Shown one piece after another: positions 46,626 to 56,391 of a stretch of 64,000 bases of DNA. The notes below the pieces were generated by a model. It did not search any database, was not told where the DNA came from, and worked only from the letters and a program-made list of their open reading frames with translations. Origin of the DNA: Faecalibacillus faecis (GTDB lineage: Bacteria; Bacillota_I; Bacilli_A; Erysipelotrichales; Coprobacillaceae). Made by a program: the position numbers and the translations under genes. Each line of letters opens with the position of its first letter. The first letter of the stretch is position 1. Location of the stretch: positions 388 through 64,387 of the forward strand of contig NZ_PYLP01000010.1 in assembly GCF_003024675.1 (NCBI RefSeq), in the 5' to 3' direction.

Positions 46626-47414
46626 ATGGAAAATTATGACGAAGTTGAACAGAATGTTGAACAATTAGAAAATGAATTAGAAGAAGTTGAAGAAGAACTT
46701 GAACAAAAAGAAGAAGGCTTTCTAGAATGTGAGCGTTGGCGTTGTTTCTTGTTGTTGATTACCGTAGGTGGGTTCTTTGGCGCTTATACTTTTTCTGTTA
46801 AAGGTGGTGTTTTTTGTAATGCCCAAACAGCGAATATTGTTTTATTTGGGATGGCTTTGGGAAATATGGATTGGTCAAGAGCGGCCTATTTATTGATTCC
46901 TATTAGTTCTTATTTTATTGGAACCATGGTTTCAGAATATTTAGCTTTAAAAATAAAGAAGTATAAAAAGCTAAGATGGGATACTATTTTAATTGGCGTT
47001 GAAATTATTACTGTTATTATTTTAGGACTACTTCCTAACAGTGTTCCAGATCAGGTCTTCCAAGTAACTATCAACTTTATTTGTGCAATGCAGTTTAATA
47101 CTTTTAGACAAGCAGAAAAGGTAGGAATGGCAACAACTTTTGTTACAAATCATATTAGACAAACAGGAAGTTTCTTTGTACGTTGGTTAAGAAAAAGACA
47201 TGAAAGGAAATATTTAAATCGTTCTTTAAGACATTTATGTATGATTTTATGTTTTATTGGAGGAGCTATTTTCTCAACTGTTTTATGTGCTTATTTTAAA
47301 GATCGTGCTATTTGGGGTGCTCTTATTTTCTTGATCATTTTACAGGGTGACTTATTATATGCAGATTTAGTTAAAGAAAAAGAATTATTAGATCAAGTTC
47401 CAAATGGGCATTAA
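46626..47414 (+). CDS. YoaK/DUF1275-family membrane protein, 262 residues
   Basis: Six membrane helices with FLLLITVGGFFGAYTFSVKG, VFCNAQTANIVLFGMAL and the later FNTFRQAEKVGMATTF, the YoaK/DUF1275 pattern (the family has no fixed biochemical role; some are small-molecule transporter-like). The first 35 residues are unusual: a very acidic coiled-coil-like segment (VEQLENELEEVEEELEQKEE) that typical family members lack. GGTGAG precedes the ATG. Single gene, with a terminator that begins in its last codons. Confidence 0.75.
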   Translation: MENYDEVEQNVEQLENELEEVEEELEQKEEGFLECERWRCFLLLITVGGFFGAYTFSVKGGVFCNAQTANIVLFGMALGNMDWSRAAYLLIPISSYFIGTMVSEYLALKIKKYKKLRWDTILIGVEIITVIILGLLPNSVPDQVFQVTINFICAMQFNTFRQAEKVGMATTFVTNHIRQTGSFFVRWLRKRHERKYLNRSLRHLCMILCFIGGAIFSTVLCAYFKDRAIWGALIFLIILQGDLLYADLVKEKELLDQVPNGH

Positions 47415-47425
47415 TGCCCATTTTT
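47402..47425 (+). terminator. Terminator overlapping the YoaK-like stop codon
   Basis: AAATGGGCA, TTAA loop, TGCCCATTT, then T-run. The TAA stop codon is in the loop. Confidence 0.8.
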
Positions 47426-47464
47426 CCTTGTTTAAATCATTTGTTTCATGTATTATTATTGTGC

Positions 47465-47470
47465 TATGAG
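47465..47470 (+). promoter_or_regulatory. Candidate promoter -10 of prfA-prmC
   Basis: TGC-TATGAG (extended -10) with TTGTTT 18 bp upstream at 47441-47446. Modest match; the preceding terminator makes a promoter necessary here. Confidence 0.4.
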
Positions 47471-47497
47471 TATAAAAATTTAACGGAGGTAGAAGCT

Positions 47498-48574
47498 ATG
47501 AATGAAAGTATGTTAGATAGATTAGTATCTATGGAAAATAGATATGAAGAATTAGGTCATATGTTAATGGATCCAGATATTGGAACTGACATTAAAAAAA
47601 TGACAGATGTTACAAAAGAACAAGCTTCTTTACAAGCAGCTTATGATTTGTTTCAAGAATATAAAGAAGTAAAAGACGGCATTGATGGTGCTAAAGAATT
47701 AATGAAGGAAAATGATCCTGAAATTAAAGAAATGGCAAAAATGGAATTAGATGAATTAGAAGAAAGAATGCCTGAAATCATCAAAAAATTAGAATTAGAA
47801 TTAATTCCAAAAGATCCAAATGATAATAAAAACGTTATTATGGAAATCCGTGGAGCTGCTGGTGGAGATGAAGGAAATATCTTTGCAGGTGACTTATATA
47901 GAATGTATGTAAAATATGCAGAAAGCCAAGGATGGAAAGTAGAAGTTATGGAAGCTGAAGAATCAGAAGCTGGAGGCTTCTCACTTATTTCATTCAACGT
48001 TATTGGCGATGGTGTTTATGGTAAATTAAAATATGAATCTGGATCACACCGTGTTCAACGTGTGCCTAAGACTGAAACGCAAGGACGTGTGCATACTTCA
48101 ACTGCGACAGTTTTAGTTATGCCAGAAATGGAAGAAGTTGATGTACAAATCAATAAAAGTGATTTAAGAATTGATACTTATCGTGCAAGTGGTGCGGGAG
48201 GACAACATATCAACAAAACAGATTCAGCTGTTCGTATCACTCACTTACCTACAGGAATTGTGGCAACAAGCCAAGATGGGCGTTCTCAACATGATAACCG
48301 TGATAAAGCAATGAAAGCTTTAGTAGCGCGTGTTTATGACTACTTCCAATCTCAACAAACAGAAGCCATTGATAGTGAAAGAAAATCGAAGGTTGGTACT
48401 GGAGATCGTGCTGAAAAAATCAGAACTTATAATTATCCACAAAACCGTGTAACAGATCATCGTATTGGACTTACAATTCAACAATTAGATCGTATTATTG
48501 AAGGTAAATTAGATGATATTATTACTGCTTTAATCAATGAAGATCAACGTCTTAAATTAGAAGGACAAAAATAA
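47498..48574 (+). CDS. prfA: Peptide chain release factor 1, 358 residues
   Basis: Recognises UAA and UAG. The peptidyl-tRNA-hydrolysing loop is GAGGQHINKTDSAVRIT and the RF1-type decoding region HRVQRVPKTETQGRVHTSTATV (RF2 would carry SPF at the recognition site). The ATG at 47498 follows ACGGAGG; an in-frame start 84 bases earlier lies in the upstream terminator and is not used. Overlaps prmC by one base, so the release factor and its methylase are coupled. Confidence 0.96.
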   Translation: MNESMLDRLVSMENRYEELGHMLMDPDIGTDIKKMTDVTKEQASLQAAYDLFQEYKEVKDGIDGAKELMKENDPEIKEMAKMELDELEERMPEIIKKLELELIPKDPNDNKNVIMEIRGAAGGDEGNIFAGDLYRMYVKYAESQGWKVEVMEAEESEAGGFSLISFNVIGDGVYGKLKYESGSHRVQRVPKTETQGRVHTSTATVLVMPEMEEVDVQINKSDLRIDTYRASGAGGQHINKTDSAVRITHLPTGIVATSQDGRSQHDNRDKAMKALVARVYDYFQSQQTEAIDSERKSKVGTGDRAEKIRTYNYPQNRVTDHRIGLTIQQLDRIIEGKLDDIITALINEDQRLKLEGQK

Positions 48575-49431
48575 TGAAAACAGTTAGAGAATTAATTAGG
48601 GAAGCCGAAAGTAAATTAGATGATGAACATAAAGATGTCAATGTTGCCAAAGTCTTATTTTATCATCTTGCGAAGAAAGAACCTCATGAACTTTATTTAA
48701 TGATGAATGAAGAAGTAGAACCTGAATTAGAAAAAGCTTTTCTAGTAGGAATGGAAGAATATTATCAAGGAAAACCTATTCAATATATTAAAGGTTGCGA
48801 GAGTTTCTTTGGTAGAGATTTTAAAGTGAATGAAGATGTCCTCATTCCTCGTTATGAAACAGAAGAATTAGTAGAAAATATTTTATATCGTATAGATGAT
48901 TACTTTAATGATTATAAAGACATTCATTTATGTGATGTCGGTACAGGAAGTGGGGCTATTGCGATTACTCTTGCCTTAGAAGAACCACGTTTAAAAGTCA
49001 TTGCGACAGATATCTCTAAAGAAGCTTTAGTTGTCGCTCAAGATAATGCGAAAACATTAGGCGCAAATGTAGAATTTAGAAATGGAGATATGTTACAACC
49101 TTTATTAGACACACATGAAAAAGTAGATATCTTTGTTTCTAATCCGCCTTATATTCCTAATGATCAAGATATTGAAGCAATGGTAAAAGATAATGAACCT
49201 CATGTTGCTTTATTTGGAGGAAATGATGGTCTTTATTTCTATCGTAAGATTTTTAAAGAAGTAAAACCTTTATTAAATGATAAAGCTTTATTAGCTTTTG
49301 AAATGGGATTTGATCAAAGAGAGCTTATGGAAACTGCAATCAAAGAATTCTTTGGAGATTATCCTTTTGAAATCATAAAAGATATTAATGGAAAAGATAG
49401 AATGTTGTTTATCTATTATAATTTAAAATGA
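48574..49431 (+). CDS. prmC: Release factor glutamine methyltransferase PrmC (HemK), 285 residues
   Basis: Methylates the GGQ glutamine of release factors. The N-terminal helical domain (LIREAESKLDDEHKD and on) precedes the SAM domain: VLIPRYETEELVE, LCDVGTGSGAIAI (motif I), and the catalytic NPPYIP. Start overlaps the prfA stop (TAATG). Length and order are canonical. Confidence 0.95.
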   Translation: MKTVRELIREAESKLDDEHKDVNVAKVLFYHLAKKEPHELYLMMNEEVEPELEKAFLVGMEEYYQGKPIQYIKGCESFFGRDFKVNEDVLIPRYETEELVENILYRIDDYFNDYKDIHLCDVGTGSGAIAITLALEEPRLKVIATDISKEALVVAQDNAKTLGANVEFRNGDMLQPLLDTHEKVDIFVSNPPYIPNDQDIEAMVKDNEPHVALFGGNDGLYFYRKIFKEVKPLLNDKALLAFEMGFDQRELMETAIKEFFGDYPFEIIKDINGKDRMLFIYYNLK

Positions 49432-49925
49432 TGATAGAAGCAGATAGAATAAAGATACAAGCTATATCTTTACAAGATATAGCACGCTTTAGCGAATATC
49501 GTGATAAAGAAGAAGTAGCTGAGTATCAATCATGGGATGAATATCCAATAGAAAAAGCAAAACAACGTATTACTTATTGTATAAAGCATCCTTTTCATGG
49601 AAAAAGAGGTAATTATCAATTAGGAATCTATTTAAAAGATGAGAATTATCTTATTGGTGATCTTTTTATAGAAATAGATGGACATACAACTTTTACCCTT
49701 GGGTATACTTTAGATAGTCTTTATTGGTCTAAAGGATATGCCAGTGAAGCCTTAGAAGCAATTCTTCAATATATGTATGAAGAATATCATTTTAAGATTT
49801 GTTTATGTCATGTCTATGAAGATAATGATCGCTCAATTAAACTACTTACAAGACATGGTTTTGATAGAATACATAAATCATGGTTTTATCAAGATGTCTT
49901 ATATCGAAAAATGTTAAATAAATAA
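49428..49925 (+). CDS. GNAT-family N-acetyltransferase (RimJ/RimL-like), 165 residues
   Basis: The acetyl-CoA site is GYTLDSLYWSKGYASEAL, followed by DNDRSIKLLTRHGF, the conserved pair of a GNAT of the Acetyltransf_3 group. Overlaps prmC by four bases (ATGA). The acceptor, protein or small molecule, is unknown. Hydrophobic core and length are normal. Confidence 0.85.
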   Translation: MMIEADRIKIQAISLQDIARFSEYRDKEEVAEYQSWDEYPIEKAKQRITYCIKHPFHGKRGNYQLGIYLKDENYLIGDLFIEIDGHTTFTLGYTLDSLYWSKGYASEALEAILQYMYEEYHFKICLCHVYEDNDRSIKLLTRHGFDRIHKSWFYQDVLYRKMLNK

Positions 49926-50060
49926 AAAATGTGCGTAAAATAAAAGAGAGAATATAAGTTATTCACATTGAAAACGAATATCATTAATGTTAACGTAATA
50001 GTGAGGAAAGAGTATTCTTTCAAAATGGTAATATTAATGGATAAAATATCCAAAAATAGA

Positions 50061-50266
50061 GTTGAACTAGCTTATTAGTTCTAGGGTGTGGTAGGTAGCT
50101 GTAATTAGGTGATTCTATTGCCTTGCCTCAGCAATGTGTCTGAGATAGGCAAACCAAGGGAAGGTGATTGGCCCCCAAGCCTGGCACGGGCTAGGAAAAT
50201 AATGTGATATTTGGCTTTCATGAGGAGTCCCAATCAACAAAAGAGCGCTTTATGAAGTGCTCTTTT
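50061..50266 (+). ncRNA. Candidate structured RNA, ~200 nt, with its own terminator
   Basis: This stretch of a 463-base gene-less gap is G+C-rich: 76 of 158 bases between 50081 and 50238 are G or C, against about 30% around it. Visible helices: GTTGA/TCAAC closing the whole element (50061-50065 with 50235-50239); GAACTA/TAGTTC around GCTTAT (50064-50081); TTGCC-TCAG with CTGA-(gata)-GGCAA (50140s-50150s); GATTGG/CCAATC enclosing the 3' third; AAGCC/GGCTT inside it. A terminator hairpin (50240-50266: AAAGAGC-G-CTT, loop TATG, complement, T4) ends it. No open frame or ribosome-binding site lies within. It does not show the conserved signatures I know for RNase P, tmRNA, SRP, T-box or common riboswitches. 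It might be a 6S or raiA-motif-type RNA or something new. Confidence 0.6.
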
Positions 50267-50307
50267 AAATTAAAGTGCAATTAAAAAAGAATATGTATAA
50301 AACAAAT

Positions 50308-50335
50308 AGTCATCAATTTTAAGATGTCTTTTTTT
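50308..50335 (+). terminator. Second terminator-like hairpin before spoIIE
   Basis: AGTCATC against GATGTCT (one mismatch) followed by seven or more T. It would stop readthrough from the upstream structured RNA, so spoIIE needs its own promoter. Confidence 0.5.
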
Positions 50336-50363
50336 AGTGACAAAATATTTAAAAAGAAGTCTA

Positions 50364-50369
50364 TATAAT
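50364..50369 (+). promoter_or_regulatory. -10 element before spoIIE
   Basis: TATAAT (50364-50369) within CTATATAATG, 21 bases before the ATG; the best -35 (GTGACA, 50337-50342) is at an over-long spacing. The GAGGTGG binding site follows. Confidence 0.4.
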
Positions 50370-50389
50370 GTCTATGAGGTGGAAATAAA

Positions 50390-52573
50390 ATGGATTTAGT
50401 TATACAAAACAAACAAAAACGTATGCATTATATTTTACCATTGACCTTGTTGATGACAACTATGATTTTTTATTATTCAAAAATACAAGGAACATCATTG
50501 CCTTTTACCCTTCCTTTATTCATTGTTGCCTTTGGAAGTGGAACCTTTTATTTTATAGGCTATTTATCAATTATAAGTTTCTTAAGCATTCTTCAACAAG
50601 ATTTCTTTACAGTAACTGTTTTTATAACAGTTACTTTAACTTTTTTACTTCTTAATGTTACGCATCTTTTAAAAACCAAATATTTACCAATCGTTATCAG
50701 TTTGATTTTATTACCGTTTCTTTATGCAAATCATTACAATCTTATTCAAATAAGTTTTCTAACATTACTTACATTTTTTAATGGAATCATAGATCAAAAT
50801 ATCATTCCTTTACTTATTCACCAAAATAAAAATGTAATCACAATCCAAAGACTACAATCACTTATTCTTATAATCTGTACACTCTTTATCGCCTTTATAC
50901 CATATAATACAACTTATACCATGATATTTATTCGTTATTTTTTATTGCTTTCTATTTACTATTTATCAATAGAGAAAGTCATGCCTATTATCTTATATCT
51001 TTCCATCATCTTTGTTTTTATATCACCAACACTCAAAGATGAAGTATTATCTCTTATTCTTCCTATGGGTTGTTTCTTTATGATCCAACCAAAAAATAAA
51101 TATCTTTTTATATCATTTTTTATGCTATGTCATATTATATTACCATTCTTTATTACCTATGATTATTATTACTATGCATTTGTTATCTTAGTACCTGTCT
51201 TTTTATTTATACTTTCTCCACAATTAAAAACACAAGCTTTATCAATTGATAAAAACTATAAAGAAAAAACATATCAGGAACAACTAAAAAGTAAAGCAGA
51301 AGCTTTTTCTTCTTTATTCAATCAATTAACACAAGTCTTTAAAGAAGAATCACAAACAACCCATTTATCAGAATATGTAGGATATGTATATGAAGATGTT
51401 TGTTATAACTGTTCCTCAAAGAATTATTGTTTTTATAAACAAGAAGGGATGAGTCGGTTAGGTAAATTGATTTCTAAAGGAATTCAAAGAGATTTAGATG
51501 CTTTAGATTTTGATTATGTTTATCAACATTGTTTAAAACCAGATGAATATTTAAGAAGTTTGAATAATCATCAAAAAGGTTATTATAAGATGATGAAACT
51601 TGATCATGCACAATTTCATTTAAAGAAAGATCTTTTACAAGAGTTTTCTATTATGGGACATGTTTTTCAAAACTTTTCGGAAAGACTAGAGGATGAAAAT
51701 GATGAAAAAAGATTGCTTGAACATTTAAGAGCTTATCGTTTTGAAGTTTATTATCTAAAGAAAATAAAAAAAGATTATCAAAACTATTTATTGGAAATAG
51801 GCTTAGAAGATATCGATCAAAAAACGATAGAAGAAGAACTCATTCCTATCTTAGAAACTTATTTAAATACAACACTTGATATTGTATCTTTAAAGAAACA
51901 ATATCATCACTTAGGTTATGTTTCTTTACTTTTAAAACATGAACTTAAATATGCTTTACAAATATCTAAGAAACAATATGCCCTAGAAAGTCAAAACTGT
52001 GGGGATAGTTTTTTATCCTTTGGTTATGATGAACATCATTATGTGGCGTTGTCTGATGGGATGGGACAAGGATATGTAGCTTATAAAGAAAGTAAACTCA
52101 CATTGGATGTATTAAGTCAATTGGTAAAAAATGGAATTTCTTTAAAAGATACAATTAATACAGTTAATGCATTATTAAAGATTAAAAATCAAGGAGATAT
52201 GTATACAACATTAGATTTATTTGATTTTAATTTAATGAGTTCTCGTTTAAAAGTCATTAAATATGGTGCGTACGAAAGTTATTTAATAAGAAATCAGAGA
52301 ATTGATACTTTAAAATCACATTCACTTCCAATTGGTATGTCTTCGCGTTTAAAAATGCTTTCTTATGATATGAAAATACAAGAAAATGATTTATTTGTTA
52401 TTGTAAGTGATGGCGTAGGAGAACATTTTTTAAGTATTTTAGAAACTTATAAAGAAGATTTGGAAGAAATGAATATTCATGAAATGGCATCATTTCTTTA
52501 TCAAAAGGCTTTTTCTAAAAAGGATTTAGATGATATGACAATTATTGTAGTTAAAGTTATTTGTCGAGATTAA
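50390..52573 (+). CDS. spoIIE: Stage II sporulation protein E-like phosphatase, 727 residues
   Basis: Residues ~15-280 are a long run of membrane helices (about ten), then a linker with the cysteine phrase VCYNCSSKNYCFYKQ found in SpoIIE, a coiled middle region, and from about residue 535 the PP2C/SpoIIE domain: CGDSFLSFGY, VALSDGMGQG, MYTTLDLFDF, LPIGMSS and IVSDGVGEHF. In Bacillus it dephosphorylates SpoIIAA to switch on sigma-F and helps place the asymmetric septum. Slightly shorter than Bacillus SpoIIE (827), mostly in the middle. Directly upstream of tilS-hpt-ftsH, as in Bacillus, which supports the name. No other sporulation gene in the window. Confidence 0.85.
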   Translation: MDLVIQNKQKRMHYILPLTLLMTTMIFYYSKIQGTSLPFTLPLFIVAFGSGTFYFIGYLSIISFLSILQQDFFTVTVFITVTLTFLLLNVTHLLKTKYLPIVISLILLPFLYANHYNLIQISFLTLLTFFNGIIDQNIIPLLIHQNKNVITIQRLQSLILIICTLFIAFIPYNTTYTMIFIRYFLLLSIYYLSIEKVMPIILYLSIIFVFISPTLKDEVLSLILPMGCFFMIQPKNKYLFISFFMLCHIILPFFITYDYYYYAFVILVPVFLFILSPQLKTQALSIDKNYKEKTYQEQLKSKAEAFSSLFNQLTQVFKEESQTTHLSEYVGYVYEDVCYNCSSKNYCFYKQEGMSRLGKLISKGIQRDLDALDFDYVYQHCLKPDEYLRSLNNHQKGYYKMMKLDHAQFHLKKDLLQEFSIMGHVFQNFSERLEDENDEKRLLEHLRAYRFEVYYLKKIKKDYQNYLLEIGLEDIDQKTIEEELIPILETYLNTTLDIVSLKKQYHHLGYVSLLLKHELKYALQISKKQYALESQNCGDSFLSFGYDEHHYVALSDGMGQGYVAYKESKLTLDVLSQLVKNGISLKDTINTVNALLKIKNQGDMYTTLDLFDFNLMSSRLKVIKYGAYESYLIRNQRIDTLKSHSLPIGMSSRLKMLSYDMKIQENDLFVIVSDGVGEHFLSILETYKEDLEEMNIHEMASFLYQKAFSKKDLDDMTIIVVKVICRD

Positions 52574-52575
52574 TG

Positions 52576-52584
52576 TGTTATAAT
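52576..52584 (+). promoter_or_regulatory. Extended -10 promoter for tilS-hpt-ftsH
   Basis: TGTTATAAT just past the spoIIE stop, 15 bases before the tilS ATG. It would allow the essential downstream genes to be expressed apart from spoIIE. Confidence 0.5.
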
Positions 52585-52599
52585 GGCATGGGTGATGGT

Positions 52600-53841
52600 A
52601 TGTTGAATGAAAGTTTGTTAGATAAAAAGAAGCGTTATTTGGTGGGTGTTTCTGGTGGTGTTGATTCCATGGCATTATTAGATATGTTAGTCAAAAAAGG
52701 ATATCAAGTAAGAGTTGTTCATTATAACTATCATTTAAGAAATGATAGTGATCTTGATGAAAAACTGGTTTTTTCTTATTGCCAAAAACATCAAATACCT
52801 TTTTATGTAAAACAAGGTTGTATTGATGAATATCAAGGAAATTTTGAAAAAATTGCACGTGAAAAAAGATATGCTTTTTATCATGAAATAGGGATTCAAG
52901 AAGGTATAAATGAGGTTATTTTAGGACATCATTTAAATGATTATTTAGAAAATATAATCATGCAAATAAAACAAAATAAAACCAAAGGATATCTTGGTAT
53001 ACAAGAAGTTTCTTATGTACAGGAAATGACGATATTACGTCCTTTATTAAAAGTCAAAAAGGAAGAACTTTATCGTTATTGTCAAGAAAATCAAGTTGAA
53101 TATCATGAAGATTATACCAATTATGATACAAGTTATCTACGAAATTATATTCGTCATATTGATTTAAAAAATTACGATGAAAAAGAGTTACTTGCTTATG
53201 CTAAGAAGCATAATGAAAGCTATTTGAAAAAACAAGAATATTTAAAACAAATGATGGAAGTTTATAAGCAACAACATTTCTTAAATTTAAATCAAATCAA
53301 ACAAGATGATTTAGAAGATGTTCTTTATGAGATGCTGAAAAAAGAAATCTATCCTCCTTATATTTCACAATCATTGATTCAAGAAATCAAAAAACAAACC
53401 CAATCAACAAAACCAAACATTGAAATAACACTACCCGTTAATTTTGTGTTCACAAAAGTATATAATAATATAGCCGTTAGAAAAAAAGAATCTGACGATA
53501 CGTATTCTATAAAATATAAATCATTTTATAAAGATCAACAAAAATACTTTCTTCTAAGCGATACAGGACATATTCATGATGGCGTTTATCTTCAAAAAGA
53601 AGATTTTCCAATTACCATTAGAAGCTTTCAAAACGGAGATAAAATCATAACATCTGGAGGTACCAAAAAGGTTTCAAGACTCTTTATTGATCAAAAAATA
53701 CCTAAAGAGGATCGAAAAGTTTGGCCAATTGTAGAAAATAGCCAAGGAGAAATCATTTTGATCCCTCATATCGCTAAAAATATCAAGTATTTATATACAA
53801 AACCAAATGTTTTTGTGATAAAATATGACACATGTAAGTGA
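52600..53841 (+). CDS. tilS: tRNA(Ile)-lysidine synthase, 413 residues
   Basis: ATP-dependent lysine addition to the wobble C of the AUA-reading tRNA-Ile, an essential step. The PP-loop VGVSGGVDSMALLDM, HYNYHLR, LGHHLNDYLENI and YQGNFEKIAREKRYAFY define the N-terminal domain; the C-terminal lobe ends FPITIRSFQNGDKI and FIDQKIPKEDR. The ATG at 52600 follows GGTGATG; 13 earlier codons in frame have no binding site and overlap spoIIE. Next gene hpt 10 bases on. Confidence 0.93.
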   Translation: MLNESLLDKKKRYLVGVSGGVDSMALLDMLVKKGYQVRVVHYNYHLRNDSDLDEKLVFSYCQKHQIPFYVKQGCIDEYQGNFEKIAREKRYAFYHEIGIQEGINEVILGHHLNDYLENIIMQIKQNKTKGYLGIQEVSYVQEMTILRPLLKVKKEELYRYCQENQVEYHEDYTNYDTSYLRNYIRHIDLKNYDEKELLAYAKKHNESYLKKQEYLKQMMEVYKQQHFLNLNQIKQDDLEDVLYEMLKKEIYPPYISQSLIQEIKKQTQSTKPNIEITLPVNFVFTKVYNNIAVRKKESDDTYSIKYKSFYKDQQKYFLLSDTGHIHDGVYLQKEDFPITIRSFQNGDKIITSGGTKKVSRLFIDQKIPKEDRKVWPIVENSQGEIILIPHIAKNIKYLYTKPNVFVIKYDTCK

Positions 53842-53851
53842 GGTGTAAAGT

Positions 53852-54385
53852 ATGCACAAAGATATAAAAGAAATATTATATACAGAAGAAGAAATTAAAG
53901 CAAAATGTGATGAACTCGCTCAAGAAATTGATAGAGATTATGCGGGTCAAGAAATTTTATTAGTTGGTTTATTAAAAGGATCTGTTCCTTTTATGGCAGA
54001 ACTTGCCAAACATCTAAAAAGTGATGTTAAATTCGACTTTATGTCTGTAAGCAGTTATAGTGGTGTCGAATCTAAAACACTTGTTGTAAGACAAGATATT
54101 AAAGAAGATATCCGTGGAAAAAATGTTTTAATTGTTGAAGATATTTTAGATACAGGAAAAACACTTTATAACGTTAAAGAAATGTTAGAAAAAAGACATG
54201 CGAAAAGTGTGAAGATCGTTACTTTATTAGATAAAGAAGAAGGTCGTGTTTTTGATATGAAAGCAGATTATTCGGGATTTAAGATTCCTAATGCTTTCGT
54301 TGTAGGATATGGTTTAGATTTTAATGAACGTTATCGTCAATTACCTTATATAGGTATTTTAAAAGAAGATTGTTATAAAAAATAG
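53852..54385 (+). CDS. hpt: Hypoxanthine-guanine phosphoribosyltransferase, 177 residues
   Basis: Salvages hypoxanthine and guanine to nucleotides. The PRPP-binding loop VLIVEDILDTGKTL and LLVGLLKGSVPFMAEL are standard; VGYGLDFNERYRQLPYIG ends the protein. Follows tilS closely and precedes ftsH, the common Firmicutes order. Confidence 0.95.
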   Translation: MHKDIKEILYTEEEIKAKCDELAQEIDRDYAGQEILLVGLLKGSVPFMAELAKHLKSDVKFDFMSVSSYSGVESKTLVVRQDIKEDIRGKNVLIVEDILDTGKTLYNVKEMLEKRHAKSVKIVTLLDKEEGRVFDMKADYSGFKIPNAFVVGYGLDFNERYRQLPYIGILKEDCYKK

Positions 54386-54397
54386 TAAGGAGATTTT

Positions 54398-56353
54398 ATG
54401 GGTAACAAAAAAGGATTGTTGAAGTCTATCCTTCCATGGCTTATCGTTTTAGCGGCATTATCTGTGGCTATTCCTTTCTTTAATCAAAGTGAATCCTCAG
54501 AAATTCGTTATGATAAGTTTATAAAGATAGTTCAAGATGAAAAAGTAAAAGAAGTAGAAATTGTTCCACAATCTTTAGTTATTGATGTTAATGGGACATA
54601 TACACAAACAGTAAAGGGAAAAGAAGAAACAACAAAATTCTCTGTTGTTATTCCTAGAACAGAAACAGAATTAGATTCTTTAGTGAGTTTATTAGATGAA
54701 AATGGAACACAAATTACAGTTGTTAATGAAGCACAAAGAAATCAATTCTTAAATATCATTTTAGGAATTTTACCTTATGTTCTTCTTATTGCAGGTATGT
54801 TCTTCTTATTTAGAATGATGTCAAATACTGCAGGAGGAAACAACAAAGCCTTTGAATTTGGTAATTCAAGAGCTAAATTAGAAAAAAATTCAAAAACACA
54901 TTTTAGTGATGTTGCAGGAATGGATGAAGAAAAAGAAGAAGTCAAAGAACTTGTTGATTTCTTAAAAACACCAAAGAAATTTGCGGATATGGGAGCTAAA
55001 ATTCCTCGTGGTGTCTTATTAGTAGGACCACCAGGTACTGGGAAAACATTACTTGCAAGAGCTGTTGCCGGTGAAGCGAATGTACCTTTCTATTCAATTT
55101 CAGGTTCTGAATTCGTAGAAATGTTTGTTGGTGTTGGGGCTGGACGTGTCAGAGACATGTTCAAAAAAGCAAAACAAACAGCACCATGTATTATCTTCAT
55201 TGACGAAATCGATGCGGTTGGTCGTCAAAGAGGTACTGGTATGGGTGGAGGACATGATGAACGTGAACAAACCCTTAACCAATTATTAGTAGAAATGGAT
55301 GGTTTCTCTGGAAATGAAGGAATTATCGTTTTAGCTGCAACAAACCGTGCCGACGTCTTAGACCCAGCATTATTAAGACCAGGACGTTTTGACCGTCAAA
55401 TTCAAGTCGCAAATCCAGGTAAACGTGCACGTAGTCAAATCTTAAAAGTACACGCACGTAACAAGCGTTTTACACCTGATGTTAACTTTGATAATATCGC
55501 ACAACGTACACCTGGATTCTCTGGGGCAGAATTATCAAATGTATTAAACGAAGCTGCATTACTTGCAGTAAGACAAGGTCATGATTTAATCACAATGGCT
55601 GATATTGATGAAGCTGTTGACCGTGTTATGGGTGGACCTGCGAAAAAATCTCGTAAGTATACTGAAAAAGAAAGACGTTTAGTTGCTTACCATGAAGCAG
55701 GACATGCTTTAATTGGTTTAACATTAGAAGATGCCAATAAAGTACAAAAAGTCACAATTGTTCCTCGTGGACAAGCTGGTGGTTATAACTTAATGACACC
55801 TAAAGAAGAAACGTATTTCCAAACAAAGAGTCAATTAAAAGCGACAATTTCAGGATATATGGGTGGACGTGTTGCCGAAGAAGTATTCTTTGGAGATGTA
55901 AGTTCAGGTGCTCATAATGATATCGAACAAGCAACACGTATTGCACGTATGATGGTTACTGAATTAGGTATGTCTGAACTTGGACCAATTCAATATGATT
56001 CTGAAAATGGACAAGTTTTCTTAGGTAGAGATTATACACAAAGAAGTAATACACACTCTGGACAAATTGCTTATGAAATTGATGTTCAAGTGCGTAAGAT
56101 CATTGATGAATGTTATCAAGAAGCAACAAATATTGTTGAACAACATAAAGAAAAATTAATCTGTATTGCAGAAGCTTTACTTGAACATGAAACATTATCA
56201 GGTGAAGATATTGAATCTTTATATAATACAGGTAAAATGTTAGAACATCATGATGGTTCATTAAATCAAGAACCTGTTCAAGAAGTAGTAGAACCAACAG
56301 TAGAAAAACCATCTATTGATGATCAAGATGATTTATTAGATGAAATGAAATAA
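54398..56353 (+). CDS. ftsH: Membrane AAA+ zinc protease FtsH, 651 residues
   Basis: N-terminal helix, extracytoplasmic domain, second helix ([18 protein letters not shown]), then AAA+ with [16 protein letters not shown] (Walker A, residue ~210), [17 protein letters not shown] (Walker B), and zinc protease motif HEAGHALIG (His432, Glu433, His436). Degrades misfolded membrane proteins and regulators. AAGGAG precedes the ATG; a short terminator-like stem follows the stop. Confidence 0.97.
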   Translation: MGNKKGLLKSILPWLIVLAALSVAIPFFNQSESSEIRYDKFIKIVQDEKVKEVEIVPQSLVIDVNGTYTQTVKGKEETTKFSVVIPRTETELDSLVSLLDENGTQITVVNEAQRNQFLNIILGILPYVLLIAGMFFLFRMMSNTAGGNNKAFEFGNSRAKLEKNSKTHFSDVAGMDEEKEEVKELVDFLKTPKKFADMGAKIPRGVLLVGPPGTGKTLLARAVAGEANVPFYSISGSEFVEMFVGVGAGRVRDMFKKAKQTAPCIIFIDEIDAVGRQRGTGMGGGHDEREQTLNQLLVEMDGFSGNEGIIVLAATNRADVLDPALLRPGRFDRQIQVANPGKRARSQILKVHARNKRFTPDVNFDNIAQRTPGFSGAELSNVLNEAALLAVRQGHDLITMADIDEAVDRVMGGPAKKSRKYTEKERRLVAYHEAGHALIGLTLEDANKVQKVTIVPRGQAGGYNLMTPKEETYFQTKSQLKATISGYMGGRVAEEVFFGDVSSGAHNDIEQATRIARMMVTELGMSELGPIQYDSENGQVFLGRDYTQRSNTHSGQIAYEIDVQVRKIIDECYQEATNIVEQHKEKLICIAEALLEHETLSGEDIESLYNTGKMLEHHDGSLNQEPVQEVVEPTVEKPSIDDQDDLLDEMK

Positions 56354-56372
56354 AGCGGTTTTCGCTTTTTTT
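56352..56372 (+). terminator. Short terminator after ftsH
   Basis: AAAGCG, loop GTTTT, CGCTTT and T-run. It is weak and the next genes have no clear promoter, so it may be a partial stop that adjusts expression of the downstream genes. Confidence 0.6.
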
Positions 56373-56391
56373 CATTTAGAAAGGGGTAAAT

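Noticed and set aside
47653-47997. Minus-strand frame of 114 codons over prfA
   Set aside because: Opposite a conserved part of release factor 1, with serine-rich shadow composition.
50061-50266. Cobalamin riboswitch reading of the structured RNA (GGGAAGGTGATTGG and GCCCCC stretch)
   Set aside because: The B12-box core order (GGGAA, GGTGAAAATCC, GCCCCCGC, ACTGT) is not reproduced, and the downstream gene, spoIIE, is not a cobalamin gene.
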